From the NCBI GenBank assembly GCA_023266795.1, contig JAHFPI010000112.1:1-6216 (forward strand): 6,216 nucleotides of DNA, in the 5' to 3' direction. This DNA comes from Rhodospirillales bacterium. Lineage in GTDB: Bacteria > Pseudomonadota > Alphaproteobacteria > Micavibrionales > UBA2020. The stretch's first letter is position 1; each line of letters begins with the position of its first letter. Under the pieces are notes generated by a model. The model did no database searches and was not told the DNA's origin. It worked only from the letters and a program-made list of their open reading frames with translations. Positions 6,175 to 6,216 of the stretch are shown piece after piece. The position numbers and the translations under genes were made by a program.

Positions 6175-6211
6175 GTCTATGAACCTAAGTCGCAAGATAT
6201 GGCTTATAGAC
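6175..6211. repeat. Imperfect hairpin downstream of moeA
   Basis: GTCTATGAACC (6175-6185) can pair with GGCTTATAGAC (6201-6211): nine Watson-Crick pairs, one G-T and one mismatch, with a 15-nt loop. No T-run follows within the 5 bases left in the window, so a terminator cannot be confirmed. It could be a terminator, a regulatory stem or part of a repeat cut off by the edge. An open frame from ATG 6179 to the edge (13 residues, no Shine-Dalgarno) overlaps it. Confidence 0.3.
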
Positions 6212-6216
6212 CGGGG

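Noticed and set aside
6179..6216. Start of a downstream gene (ATG at 6179, 13 residues to the edge)
   Set aside because: There is no Shine-Dalgarno and too few residues to recognise anything; it also overlaps the hairpin.
1..6216. CRISPR arrays, tRNA or rRNA genes, complete insertion sequences
   Set aside because: No regularly spaced repeats, no cloverleaf-like or rRNA sequence, and no transposase or integrase motifs were seen on either strand.

Overview
The window is a moderate-GC bacterial segment with every credible gene on the + strand. A class III nucleotide cyclase with a Cache-like sensor and HAMP domain, a stand-alone PEP-utilising swivel domain, a PQQ-type beta-propeller and a molybdenum-insertion MoeA together suggest a Gram-negative, probably a proteobacterium. 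An alphaproteobacterial origin is a guess from the style of the MoeA and cyclase proteins, not something the sequence proves.

Left part (1-1946): a compact gene train. It holds the C-terminal end of a PQQ-like beta-propeller protein (open at the left edge) and, with no intergenic base, a 352-aa protein ending in a PEP-utilising phosphohistidine swivel domain. After a 31-nt gap comes a 119-aa helical TPR-like protein. The three probably share a transcript. The swivel protein has no visible ATP-grasp or PEP/pyruvate domain of its own, so any partner would have to be encoded elsewhere.

Middle (1947-3827): a 114-nt intergenic region carries a plausible sigma70-type promoter enclosed by a 13-bp inverted repeat whose right arm ends two bases before the next start codon. 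It leads into a complete 588-aa membrane-bound adenylate/guanylate cyclase: TM, extracytoplasmic Cache-like sensor, TM, HAMP, cyclase catalytic domain, TPR-like tail. All residues expected of an active homodimeric cyclase are present.

Right part (3828-6216): a 238-nt gap with no gene contains an imperfect 20-bp direct repeat, a 10-bp palindrome and a terminator-like hairpin with T7 directly ahead of a strong Shine-Dalgarno. Next come an AT-richer 237-aa gene of unknown function and, overlapping its stop codon, a 38-codon ORF that looks like the first strand and helix of a PIN-domain nuclease. That ORF stops exactly at the start of moeA (420 aa, complete), whose composition is clearly GC-richer. 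The simplest reading is that a small accessory cassette (unknown protein plus PIN protein) was inserted upstream of moeA and the PIN gene was later truncated at the junction. Beyond moeA, 59 bases remain, with an imperfect hairpin.

The most interesting points are the PIN remnant and its unknown partner, the inverted repeat around the cyclase promoter, the possible attenuator before the unknown gene, and the orphan swivel-domain protein.
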